DNA of 64,000 bases from an uncultured Clostridium sp. (GTDB lineage: Bacteria > Bacillota > Clostridia > TANB77 > CAG-465), in the NCBI GenBank assembly GCA_900553785.1, contig USES01000003.1:1-64000 (forward strand). Direction: 5' to 3'. This document shows, piece by piece, positions 51,630-59,759 of the stretch. Numbering within the stretch: the stretch's first letter is position 1; each line of letters begins with the position of its first letter. The notes beneath the pieces are model-generated. The model searched no databases, was not told where the DNA came from, and saw only the letters and a list, made by a program, of their open reading frames with translations. The translations under genes were made by a program, and so were the position numbers.

Positions 51630-52079
51630 TTGGTTACAAATGAATTTGCTGAAGCATCAGCAGAATTAGTTGAAATATTAAATTATTTGCCTAGATCTGA
51701 AGTTGAAAAAATACCATTAAATCTAAGGAACTTTTTTGAAAAAGCAGCAAGTCCAAATTACAGTGTAAAAATTGATCCGTATAAGCCTTTAGGTCAACAG
51801 AGAATTAAGGAGAAAACTAAAGATTTAATTGCTGTTATATATAGGAATTATTGGTGTAATGGAGATGAAAAAAAGGAACTGGATAAAAAGTTAATTGAAA
51901 ATGATAAAAAGTATGAAGAGATACTTCATGAGCAGTGTAGTCCAGATAATATGTTTAAAAATAAAACTAATCAAGAGATATGTACAACTCAAACAACGCA
52001 GGAACTAGTAGAATATAGGCCGCAGAATTTTATACAAAAATTATTTACTAAAATTAAAAGCCTATTTAATAAAAAATAA
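51630..52079 (+). CDS. Small partner protein of the giant gene (149 aa)
   Basis: TTG 51630 follows AAAGGAGG by six bases and lies 14 bp after the giant gene. The N-terminal half is a helical domain ('VTNEFAEASAELVEILNYL', 'KIPLNLRNFFEK', 'IKEKTKDLIAVIYRNYWC'), followed by a low-complexity linker and an amphipathic basic tail ('FIQKLFTKIKSLFNKK') that could bind membrane. I have seen the same N-terminal pattern in small clostridial proteins but know no function. A terminator follows. Confidence 0.7.
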   Translation: MVTNEFAEASAELVEILNYLPRSEVEKIPLNLRNFFEKAASPNYSVKIDPYKPLGQQRIKEKTKDLIAVIYRNYWCNGDEKKELDKKLIENDKKYEEILHEQCSPDNMFKNKTNQEICTTQTTQELVEYRPQNFIQKLFTKIKSLFNKK

Positions 52080-52117
52080 TGAAGAATGTAACATTTAAAG
52101 TTATATTACACATAAAA

Positions 52118-52141
52118 AACCTAGCAGGTGACTGCTAGGTT
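52118..52141. terminator. Bidirectional terminator between the 149-aa gene and the ClpE-like gene
   Basis: A perfect 10-bp stem AACCTAGCAG / CTGCTAGGTT with a 4-nt loop (52128-52131), A-rich before and T-rich after, serving converging genes. Confidence 0.85.
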
Positions 52142-52147
52142 TAGTTA

Positions 52148-54505
52148 TTATGCATTACTTTTTTCCTTTTTCTTTTTTGGAACAATCTCTGATGGTATCA
52201 TTGTAAGAGTAACACTTCCATTTAACACGTCTAAAATGTAATTTGTATTTTCCTTAAGTTCACCTTTAATGTATTTGTATGCTATTAAATCTTCTACATT
52301 CTTTTGAATAGCACGACGAAGAGGTCTTGCACCAAATTTATCACTAAATCCTGTATTTGTAATGAACTCTACAAGAGCTTCTGTGTATTTTAAATAAATC
52401 TTTTTATTTTCTACTTCAGTAATATATTCGTTAAGAAGTAGACGAGTAATATCCATAGCATTTTGTTTGTTTAGTTTATTAAATACTATTATATCATCAA
52501 TTCTATTTAAAAACTCTGGTGAGAAATAGTCTTTCAAAGCAGCTTCTACTTTAGTACTCATATTTTCCTTATTAGACTCTTCGTTAGCAAACCCAAATCC
52601 ATCACTTTTATAATTTGTACCAAGATTTGATGTCATTATTACAACAGTGTTTTTAAATGATACGGTTCTTCCTTGTGAATCAGTAAGACGTCCATCTTCT
52701 AGTATTTGAAGCAATATGTTGTAAACACTAGGATGAGCTTTTTCAATTTCATCTAGAAGCAATATGCTATATGGATTACGTCTAACTTTTTCAGTTAAAT
52801 ACCCAGCATCATCAAAGCCAACATATCCAGGAGGTGCCCCAATTAGTTTAGATACACTGTGAGATTCCATATATTCAGACATATCTAGACGAATTATAGC
52901 ATCTTCTCTATCAAATAGTTCATATGCTAATGCTTTTACAAGAGCTGTTTTACCAACACCTGTTGATCCAACAAATATAAATGAAGGTGGACGAACAGAG
53001 TCAGTGATATTACTTCTTTTACGAAGTATAGCTTGAGATAGGTTTTTAACTGCATCAGTCTGACCTATTATTTTTTTATTTAGTTCATTTTCTAAGCCTA
53101 GAAGTTTATCGCTTTCAGCAGTTGTAAGACGTGATACTGGTATTTTAGTCCAAAGTTCAACGACCTTGGCAAGGTTATCGAAAGTAACGACACTTTTCTT
53201 TACCTTTTTATTAAGTTCGTCAAGTTTAGTTTTTAATGTACATTCTGTAGCCTTAAGAGTTGCTGCTTTTTCGTAACTTGCTACATCGCTGTCAGTTATT
53301 TCACTTTCAGTATCTTTAATTTCGTTTTCTATATCTTTTAATTTATCTTCAATAGATTCTATTTGACTTTGAACTTTATTATCTAGATATACTCTAGAGC
53401 AAGCCTCGTCAAGCAAGTCAATTGCTTTATCTGGGAAAAATCTATCAAAAATATATTTCTGGGCAAGACGAACAGTATCTTTTAATATTTCATCAGGGAT
53501 TATTACTTTATGGTGTTTTTCATAGTAATGTTTAATTCCTCTTAAAATTTCTACCGTTTCGTCAGAACTTGGTTCATCAACCATTATTGGCTGAAAACGT
53601 CTTTCCAAAGCAGAGTCTTTTTCGATATATTTTCTGTATTCTTTAAGAGTAGTTGCACCAATTACTTGAATTGTTCCATCTGCCAACGCTGGTTTTAACA
53701 TATTTCCGGCATTCATTGAGTTATCGTGGTCAAGGCCTCCAACAATATTGTGAAGCTCATCAATTGCAAGAATTATATTTGAATACGCTTTACATTCATC
53801 AATTACGCCTTTCATACGAGCTTCAAATTGTCCTCTAAATTGAGTGCCTGCAACCATAGCTGTCATGTCTAGAAGGTATACTTCTTTATTTGCTAGTTTT
53901 TGAGGGACTTCTTTTGCAGCAATTTTTAATGCTAAAGCATTTATTACAGCTGTTTTACCAACACCTGGTTCTCCAATTAGTGCGGGATTATTTTTTGTTC
54001 TTCTATTTAAAATTTGAATTAGACGTTCAAGTTCTTTTTCACGTCCAACTACTTTATCTAATTTTCCTTCTTTTGCAAGACGAGTTAGATTTGTAGCGTA
54101 TGTATCCAAATATTTTAGTTTTTTATTTTCTTTTTTTATCTTTTCTTTTTGGTCATTTTGAGAGTTAAACTGGATGTTACTTTCTTCTGGCTGCATTCCC
54201 TGAGAAAAAGCCTCATTCATATATTCCATATCTTCCGGTGATATTTCACCAAACATATTTGCTAAATTCTCAAGATTAGCTCCTGAAAACATATTAGTAA
54301 ATTGTTCTGTTAAATTTTTCATATCTTCTGGTGATAAATTGTTGAAGGCTTGAGTTACGTTTTTTAGAGGATCTATTCCTCTTTTTTTAGCACATTCCAT
54401 ACAAAGCCCTACTACTTCTTTTGATTTAGAGTTTCCATCACCATCGTCTTCTAATTTATTTATATATATAACTGCCATATTTTTTTTACAATCTGAACAT
54501 AGCAT
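52148..54505 (-). CDS. clpE: ClpE-like AAA+ unfoldase with N-terminal zinc finger
   Basis: A two-ring Hsp100 ATPase expected to unfold proteins for ClpP. A CxxC...CxxC zinc finger ('CSDCKKN', 'CMECAKKRG', about 3-45), as in ClpE, replaces the Clp-N repeat. Then come D1 with 'GEPGVGKTA' and 'LAIDELHN', a middle coiled coil (about 385-440), D2 with 'GSTGVGKTAL' and 'LLLDEIEKAH', and a ClpP-loop-like 'GFGFANEE'. ATG 54505 has AAGGAGG upstream; an in-frame extension to 54550 lacks a site and crosses the promoter. No ctsR or mcsAB is adjacent. Also possible: a general ClpC variant. Confidence 0.85.
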   Translation of the reverse strand: MLCSDCKKNMAVIYINKLEDDGDGNSKSKEVVGLCMECAKKRGIDPLKNVTQAFNNLSPEDMKNLTEQFTNMFSGANLENLANMFGEISPEDMEYMNEAFSQGMQPEESNIQFNSQNDQKEKIKKENKKLKYLDTYATNLTRLAKEGKLDKVVGREKELERLIQILNRRTKNNPALIGEPGVGKTAVINALALKIAAKEVPQKLANKEVYLLDMTAMVAGTQFRGQFEARMKGVIDECKAYSNIILAIDELHNIVGGLDHDNSMNAGNMLKPALADGTIQVIGATTLKEYRKYIEKDSALERRFQPIMVDEPSSDETVEILRGIKHYYEKHHKVIIPDEILKDTVRLAQKYIFDRFFPDKAIDLLDEACSRVYLDNKVQSQIESIEDKLKDIENEIKDTESEITDSDVASYEKAATLKATECTLKTKLDELNKKVKKSVVTFDNLAKVVELWTKIPVSRLTTAESDKLLGLENELNKKIIGQTDAVKNLSQAILRKRSNITDSVRPPSFIFVGSTGVGKTALVKALAYELFDREDAIIRLDMSEYMESHSVSKLIGAPPGYVGFDDAGYLTEKVRRNPYSILLLDEIEKAHPSVYNILLQILEDGRLTDSQGRTVSFKNTVVIMTSNLGTNYKSDGFGFANEESNKENMSTKVEAALKDYFSPEFLNRIDDIIVFNKLNKQNAMDITRLLLNEYITEVENKKIYLKYTEALVEFITNTGFSDKFGARPLRRAIQKNVEDLIAYKYIKGELKENTNYILDVLNGSVTLTMIPSEIVPKKKKEKSNA

Positions 54506-54529
54506 AATGTTTACCTCCTTGAGACACAG

Positions 54530-54558
54530 ATTATACCATAGTATTAGCAAAAAAACAA
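54530..54558 (-). promoter_or_regulatory. Candidate promoter of the ClpE-like gene
   Basis: On the minus strand TATAAT (54530-54535) and a weak TTGTTT (54553-54558) are 17 nt apart. No full CtsR heptad pair was found beside it. Confidence 0.5.
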
Positions 54559-54623
54559 TCAGGCTATGCTTAATACCGCAATTTTACACAATTAGCTTGT
54601 GGTTATAAAACTAAACATATATC

Positions 54624-54653
54624 TTGAAAATGGTATACATAATATGGTATAAT
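54624..54653 (+). promoter_or_regulatory. Promoter of the leader and 81-aa gene
   Basis: TTGAAA (54624-54629), 18 nt, TATAAT (54648-54653), divergent from the ClpE-like gene. Confidence 0.65.
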
Positions 54654-54659
54654 ATATTC

Positions 54660-54873
54660 ACGTGATCATTTAATTTAGTTGCCTGTTAATTATACAGGTA
54701 GGTTGTGGAGGTTAAAATAATAGAAAAACTGTTATTGCATACATAGATAGGGGTGATAATTAGCTAAAAAACTTGAAAACTTGTTTTGGAGGAGGAGTGA
54801 CTTTGACTCTTTGAATTTAAACTAATTAAAAATCACATTTGACTTTGTACTTAATTTGAAAGGATGAAATAAA
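54660..54873 (+). other. Long leader (about 210 nt) ahead of the 81-aa gene
   Basis: Contains the hairpin CCTGT...ACAGG (about 54682-54698) and strong ribosome-site-like sequences each followed by tiny frames: near 54753 (GGGGTG, then GTG with a stop four codons on) and near 54791 (GGAGGAGGA, then GTG-ACT-TTG-ACT-CTT-TGA). It could be a regulated leader or a small RNA; nothing identifies a known class. Confidence 0.4.
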
Positions 54874-55119
54874 ATGGAAAACAGTGGACGTTTGCCTTAT
54901 TCTGATGAAAGACTTTCTATCATTATGGGAATTAACCCATGTGAATTTCAACACATGGCTGTTCGGGATGAAATTAAACAAATAGTTAGAGATCATAATT
55001 TTTCCTTAGATCCTCAAAAGACAGTTGAAAGTTTGAAGAAACTTTTGAATAAACACAGCTTTGATAACATGGTTTCAGAAGCAATTAAAAAGTTAATCTT
55101 TTCTATTGAATTAAGATAA
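54874..55119 (+). CDS. Small hypothetical protein (81 aa)
   Basis: A soluble, mostly helical protein ('MENSGRLPYSDERLSIIMGI', 'MAVRDEIKQIVRDHNF', 'VESLKKLLNKHSF'). No motif recognised. It has GAAAGGA upstream, its own promoter with a long leader, and a terminator 6 bp after the stop, so it is monocistronic. The lack of membrane or signal features suggests a cytosolic regulator or adaptor; that is speculation. Confidence 0.65.
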   Translation: MENSGRLPYSDERLSIIMGINPCEFQHMAVRDEIKQIVRDHNFSLDPQKTVESLKKLLNKHSFDNMVSEAIKKLIFSIELR

Positions 55120-55124
55120 AATAT

Positions 55125-55155
55125 AGACTTGGAGATTTAATCTCCAAGTCTTTTT
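55125..55155 (+). terminator. Terminator of the 81-aa gene
   Basis: Perfect 11-bp stem AGACTTGGAGA / TCTCCAAGTCT (55125-55135 with 55141-55151) then T5. Confidence 0.88.
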
Positions 55156-55217
55156 ATATCTACACTAGATTATTACAAAGTGCTATGATATAATTTCAAA
55201 AAAGAAGAGGTACAGAT

Positions 55218-55790
55218 ATGGAAATAGAAGAAATTAAAAATATAATCGAATCAATACTATTTGCCCTTGGTAGAGTTGTAACTTTAGAAGAAATAATAGC
55301 GGCTTTAGATGTTTCAAAAGATGAGGCAGAACAGGCTATAAATATTTTGAAAGATGAGTATTCAGATGAAAAAGGAGTTAGCTTAGTTAAAGTTAAAAAC
55401 GGTTACCAATTAGTCACGAACAAAAAGTATTACAACTGGGTATCAAAGTTTGTTGAAAGTAGCAAAAAAGGAAATTTATCTGCTTCAGCACTAGAGGTGC
55501 TTAGTATAATTGCATACAATCCTAAAATTACCAAAAGTGAAATAGAAAGTATTAGAGGAACAAATAGTGATTCACAGGTTTCTAAACTAATTGAATATGG
55601 ACTTGTTGAGGAGGTAGGAAGATTAAAAATACCTGGAAGACCTGCGATATTTAGTGTAACTAATGAATTTTTAAGAAGTATGGGTATCAATGACATTGAA
55701 GATTTACCAGATTTTGAAAAAATAAAAAACAACGAGATAGTAGCAAATAACGAAGAAGTAGAAAAAGTGGAGTCAGAGATAATAGAATAA
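55218..55790 (+). CDS. scpB: Segregation and condensation protein B
   Basis: ScpB binds ScpA and SMC to form the condensin that organises chromosomes. Two winged-helix domains are present (about 1-85 and 90-170), with family landmarks 'IIESILFALGRVVTLEEI', 'SASALEVLSIIAYNPKITKSEI' region, 'VSKLIEYGLVEEVGRL' and 'PGRPAIFSVT'. At 190 residues it is standard. scpA, usually just upstream, is not here. An AGAGG site precedes the ATG; addB begins 15 bp after its stop, so the two may be co-transcribed. Confidence 0.95.
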   Translation: MEIEEIKNIIESILFALGRVVTLEEIIAALDVSKDEAEQAINILKDEYSDEKGVSLVKVKNGYQLVTNKKYYNWVSKFVESSKKGNLSASALEVLSIIAYNPKITKSEIESIRGTNSDSQVSKLIEYGLVEEVGRLKIPGRPAIFSVTNEFLRSMGINDIEDLPDFEKIKNNEIVANNEEVEKVESEIIE

Positions 55791-55805
55791 ATAGCGGAGG
55801 AAATT

Positions 55806-58800
55806 ATGCCATTAAAACTAATAATTGGTAGAAGTAATTCAGGTAAGTCTAAGCTTATGTATGAGGATATTAAAAACTCTGAAAAAATTGGAAGAAAATG
55901 TGTGGTGTTTGTTCCAGATTTTGCAAGAATAGTTGCAGAACAAGAATATTTTAAATATACTCAAAATTCAGGCATGATAAATACAAAAATAACAACGCTA
56001 AAAAGATTTTCAGAGCAGAATGTCGAAAATAAAAAGCTGTATGAAAATAAAGAATTTTTGCCTGAAATATCTAAAAAATATATTATAAAAAAATGTATTA
56101 TAGATAATGCAGATAAGCTTAAAATATTTAATAAGGTTGGAAACACACAGGGATTTGCCGAGAAATTATATAAGTTTGTAACTATATTTGAATCCGAAAA
56201 CTTAGATAAAGAAAAAGTTAAAAGTTTAATATCTAAAGAAGATTTTTTGAGTAAAAAGTTTAAAGAAATATATGATTTATATGAAATTATAGAAAGCACA
56301 ACTAGTGAACGATTTGTTACGAGCATAGATGTATTAGATTTTTTTATAAATCAAACATTAGAGAAAACTAGTATGGATATAAATACAAATTATTTTTTTG
56401 ATTATTATAATAATTTTAATGAAAAGGAATTAAATTATATTGTTGCGTTACTTAAAAATAAATGTAGTGTAACAATAACTTTAGATCTCGACATACAAAA
56501 CAAGGATTTGTCTGACATATTTGATATACCTTATGATACATACAAAAAGTTGATATGTTTAACAAGAGAAATTGGCTGCAGCGTAGACGAGGTTGCATTA
56601 AGAACAACAGATGAAAAACGTGACTCATTAAATGCACTTCAAAATAATATTTTTATATTAGGAGCTCCTAAAAGTGAAGTAGCAGATGATTCAGTACAAA
56701 TAAAACTTTTAAAAAATCCGTATGACGAAATTGAATATATAGCTCAGGATATTATTACTCATATAAAAGAAAAGAAGTATAGATATTGTGATTTTAAAAT
56801 TTATTATAATAATCCTGATATGTATGATATAAACATTAAAAGAATATTTAAAGAGTATGGCATACCTGTATATATTAGTGGTGAGTGCAGTGGCAACTCT
56901 GATACAATTATAGTATTTTTACGAAGTGTTATGGAACAGCTTAAAGTAGGATTTGCAGGAATAAATATAGATAATATAATTCAAATTTTAAAAACAGGTT
57001 TGTTTGATTTTAATGAAAAAGAAATTTATACATTTGAAAATTACGTAAGAGAATTTGGAATAAAACCATATGATTTTACAAAAGTCTTTGAAAAAAATAA
57101 TAAAGGTTCTAATACTCAATTATTTGTTTATGACCTAGAAAAAATAAATGAAATAAGAGAATATATATATACATTCATTACTAATTTAAAATGTTCTATG
57201 GAAAAATCACAAGACACAAAGTATATGTCAGGGGCACTATATGAGTGTATCAAAAATTCTGAAATACTAAAAATGTACGAAATCCAATTAAACGAAATTA
57301 AGGAATATGATATAGATGAGTTTAATAAAAAGAAACAAGTAATTCAAAAAGTGTATGATATAATGGATAATATATCAATTGCTTTTGATAAATTAAATTT
57401 AGACACCTATGTAGAATTATTTGAGTATGGTCTGGAAGATATAACTCTAAAAAGCATACCTCCTTTTATAGACCAAGTTGAAGTTTGTAATATAGATAGC
57501 ACTAGGAGCTTAGCTAGAAAAATAGTTTATGTTATTGGTGTATATGAGAATGGGTTACCTATTATTTCTAATACGGAAAGTGTATTTTCAGATAAGGAAA
57601 TTTTAGAATTGGATGAATTAGGAATACAAGTTGCAAAAACTTCTGAAACAAGAAATAACATGGCTTTATTTAATGTGTATAAGGCAATAAACTCATGTAG
57701 TGAAAAATTAACATTTACATTGCCGTCTAGCAAATTAACTGGAGAAAATTTAAGAATGAGCCCTGTTATTTGGCGAATAAAAGATATTGTAGATGTTGAA
57801 GTAGATGGAAATATTTATACAGATAATAATTTTAAAGAATTGAGTATAAAAAATGTTTATGGCCAGTTTGTAAAAAAACTAGCGAAAAAATCAAATGATA
57901 ATTTAGATGAATTAAAAGTAGAATACAATGTATTGATGGAAAATGATAAATATTCGTCAGTGTTAAATTATAAAATTGAAAGTGATAAATTAAGTAAAGA
58001 AACAGTAGAAAAAATATACGGTAAAAAAATTTTGTCAAGCGTTTCAAGATTAGAAAGATACAGTGCATGTCCATTTAACTACTTTACAACATACGTCTTA
58101 AAATTGAAGGAAAGAAAGGAATATAAGTTATCACAGCTGGATTTGGGAAGTATAATGCACAAAGTATTGGAAGACTTTTCAAAGTTTTTACTACAGAACA
58201 ATAAAGGGTTTGAAGACATAGTAAGTGATGAAATGGCTTATAAAATGACGGAGAGACAAGTTGACAAGAGTATAGATAGTATTTTTGAAGATATGTATAT
58301 AAAGTATGAATCTAGTGCTAAATATGCTTATCTTAAGACAAGACTAAAAAAAGGAATGTTAAATGTTTTAACTTATATATCTAAAAGTTTTATGCAAAGT
58401 GAGTTTAGACCATTAGGATTTGAAGTTGAATTTGATAACGATAAATTATTTGCCCCTATAGAAGTTAATCTTTCAAATGGACAAAAAATGTATTTGAGAG
58501 GTAAAATAGACAGAGTTGATGCAGCAAAACTGAAAGAAGTTGTTTATTTAAGAGTAGTTGATTATAAGTCATCAGGAAAAGATTTGAAACTTTCTGATGT
58601 TAAAGAAGGAGTATCACTTCAACTAATGTCGTATATGGCTGCATTGCTTGAAAACAGTGAGAAGATATCAACGGATAAGCAGGTATTACCAGCTGCAGTA
58701 TCATACTTTACTTTAAATACAGACTTGTTGAATTTATCTGAATGTGTTAGTAGTGATAAAGTTTCTGAAAAACTAATAGAAAAGATGAAAATGAAGGGGA

Positions 58801-59066
58801 TATATTTAAATGATGTAGAGGTGTTAAAAAAGTTGGATAACAAGTTTAGCGAACCCTCATTATCATATATTGAAATGACAACTAGAAAGCTTAGTAACGA
58901 AAATAAATCATTAATCGATTCTAAGTTTATTGAAGAATGCAAGAATATTAAAGAGATTCTGAGAAGAATAGGGGATGAAGTAGTGACTGGACATATAAAG
59001 CCGTCTCAAAAAGAAAACAGCTGTAAATATTGCAGCTATGCGGGAATATGTAAAAAAACTTTATAG
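55806..59066 (+). CDS. addB: AddB subunit of the helicase-nuclease AddAB
   Basis: AddAB resects double-strand breaks for recombination. The 1086-residue protein starts with a Walker-like 'GRSNSGKSKL' (8-17), has an inactivated helicase body, and ends in a PD-(D/E)xK nuclease with 'GKIDRVD' (about 899) and 'VVDYKSSGK' (about 918). Four cysteines for a 4Fe-4S cluster are present: 'SACPF' near 755 and 'CKYCSYAGIC' near 1073-1082. This domain order is that of AddB. addA, normally the next gene, is absent; a promoter and an unrelated gene follow. A CGGAGG site precedes the ATG. Confidence 0.92.
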   Translation: MPLKLIIGRSNSGKSKLMYEDIKNSEKIGRKCVVFVPDFARIVAEQEYFKYTQNSGMINTKITTLKRFSEQNVENKKLYENKEFLPEISKKYIIKKCIIDNADKLKIFNKVGNTQGFAEKLYKFVTIFESENLDKEKVKSLISKEDFLSKKFKEIYDLYEIIESTTSERFVTSIDVLDFFINQTLEKTSMDINTNYFFDYYNNFNEKELNYIVALLKNKCSVTITLDLDIQNKDLSDIFDIPYDTYKKLICLTREIGCSVDEVALRTTDEKRDSLNALQNNIFILGAPKSEVADDSVQIKLLKNPYDEIEYIAQDIITHIKEKKYRYCDFKIYYNNPDMYDINIKRIFKEYGIPVYISGECSGNSDTIIVFLRSVMEQLKVGFAGINIDNIIQILKTGLFDFNEKEIYTFENYVREFGIKPYDFTKVFEKNNKGSNTQLFVYDLEKINEIREYIYTFITNLKCSMEKSQDTKYMSGALYECIKNSEILKMYEIQLNEIKEYDIDEFNKKKQVIQKVYDIMDNISIAFDKLNLDTYVELFEYGLEDITLKSIPPFIDQVEVCNIDSTRSLARKIVYVIGVYENGLPIISNTESVFSDKEILELDELGIQVAKTSETRNNMALFNVYKAINSCSEKLTFTLPSSKLTGENLRMSPVIWRIKDIVDVEVDGNIYTDNNFKELSIKNVYGQFVKKLAKKSNDNLDELKVEYNVLMENDKYSSVLNYKIESDKLSKETVEKIYGKKILSSVSRLERYSACPFNYFTTYVLKLKERKEYKLSQLDLGSIMHKVLEDFSKFLLQNNKGFEDIVSDEMAYKMTERQVDKSIDSIFEDMYIKYESSAKYAYLKTRLKKGMLNVLTYISKSFMQSEFRPLGFEVEFDNDKLFAPIEVNLSNGQKMYLRGKIDRVDAAKLKEVVYLRVVDYKSSGKDLKLSDVKEGVSLQLMSYMAALLENSEKISTDKQVLPAAVSYFTLNTDLLNLSECVSSDKVSEKLIEKMKMKGIYLNDVEVLKKLDNKFSEPSLSYIEMTTRKLSNENKSLIDSKFIEECKNIKEILRRIGDEVVTGHIKPSQKENSCKYCSYAGICKKTL

Positions 59067-59078
59067 CCAGCAAAAAAG

Positions 59079-59107
59079 TTGACATAAATGTATATTTGTG
59101 TTATAAT
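59079..59107 (+). promoter_or_regulatory. Consensus promoter of the 157-aa gene
   Basis: TTGACA (59079-59084), 17 nt, TATAAT (59102-59107), starting 13 nt after the addB stop. Confidence 0.85.
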
Positions 59108-59154
59108 ATACGTGTAGCAAAAATAAAACTTAAATAATTATTTTAGGAGGCTTA

Positions 59155-59628
59155 ATGATGAAAAGAAATGGACGGAAAAATTTAATCTTGGTGATTGGCA
59201 CTTTTGTAATTGCACTAGTATTTGTGCTTTTACTGATGAGTCCGAAAAGCTTGAATGTTGAGAAAAATACCGCAACTATTAGACTACCAGGCGAATTTAG
59301 CGGAGAAGCGGTGTTTTACTACAATTCAGACTACGTTGAACAATCCGAAACAAACTCTACGTTGACGCTGACATTTAAAAAACAGGGCTATTATTTGTGC
59401 CATGTTGGAAAAGGTGACTATGTGTTCAAAGTATTGAACATGGATAATTCAAACTATACTGTAGATTTGATAAGGGAAGAATATCAAGCGATTTGGGGAA
59501 GACTTTTAATTGAGCGTCTGTTTGTACTTGCTGCAATTTGGGTAGGCGAATTCTTAATTTATGCTGCTATTCGAGCTAGACTTAGTAAGAGAGCTAATCC
59601 CAAAGTGCAGACAATAGAGGTGGAGTAA
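59155..59628 (+). CDS. Hypothetical membrane protein (157 aa)
   Basis: Unrecognised. One N-terminal hydrophobic helix (about 11-27), an extracytoplasmic beta-rich part (about 30-115, 'ATIRLPGEFSGEAVFYYNSDY') and a second helix (about 122-140) with a basic C-terminus inside. ATG 59155 follows AGGAGG; a second ATG lies one codon on. Its own consensus promoter and a terminator overlapping its last codons make it a single-gene unit. Codons look slightly richer in GC than its neighbours. Function unknown. Confidence 0.7.
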   Translation: MMKRNGRKNLILVIGTFVIALVFVLLLMSPKSLNVEKNTATIRLPGEFSGEAVFYYNSDYVEQSETNSTLTLTFKKQGYYLCHVGKGDYVFKVLNMDNSNYTVDLIREEYQAIWGRLLIERLFVLAAIWVGEFLIYAAIRARLSKRANPKVQTIEVE

Positions 59629-59643
59629 TATCCACCTCTTTTC
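59616..59643 (+). terminator. Terminator overlapping the end of the 157-aa gene
   Basis: Stem AGAGGTGGA / TCCACCTCT (59616-59624 with 59631-59639) spans the stop codon and is followed by TTTTC. Confidence 0.8.
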
Positions 59644-59687
59644 ATTTATGTATTTTGGTACTTTTGTTTAAAATAGATGCAAACCAC

Positions 59688-59715
59688 TTGAAAATAATTT
59701 AAAATGAGGTATAAT
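59688..59715 (+). promoter_or_regulatory. Promoter of the 386-aa gene
   Basis: TTGAAA (59688-59693), 16 nt, TATAAT (59710-59715). Confidence 0.7.
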
Positions 59716-59759
59716 ATGGGTATGAATAGATTACTAAAATGTAGCAAGGAGGGATTTTT

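Noticed and set aside
54770..54850. CtsR-like boxes (TTTGACT repeats) near the ClpE-like gene
   Set aside because: The heptads are not spaced as a CtsR tandem repeat and lie on the far side of the divergent promoter.
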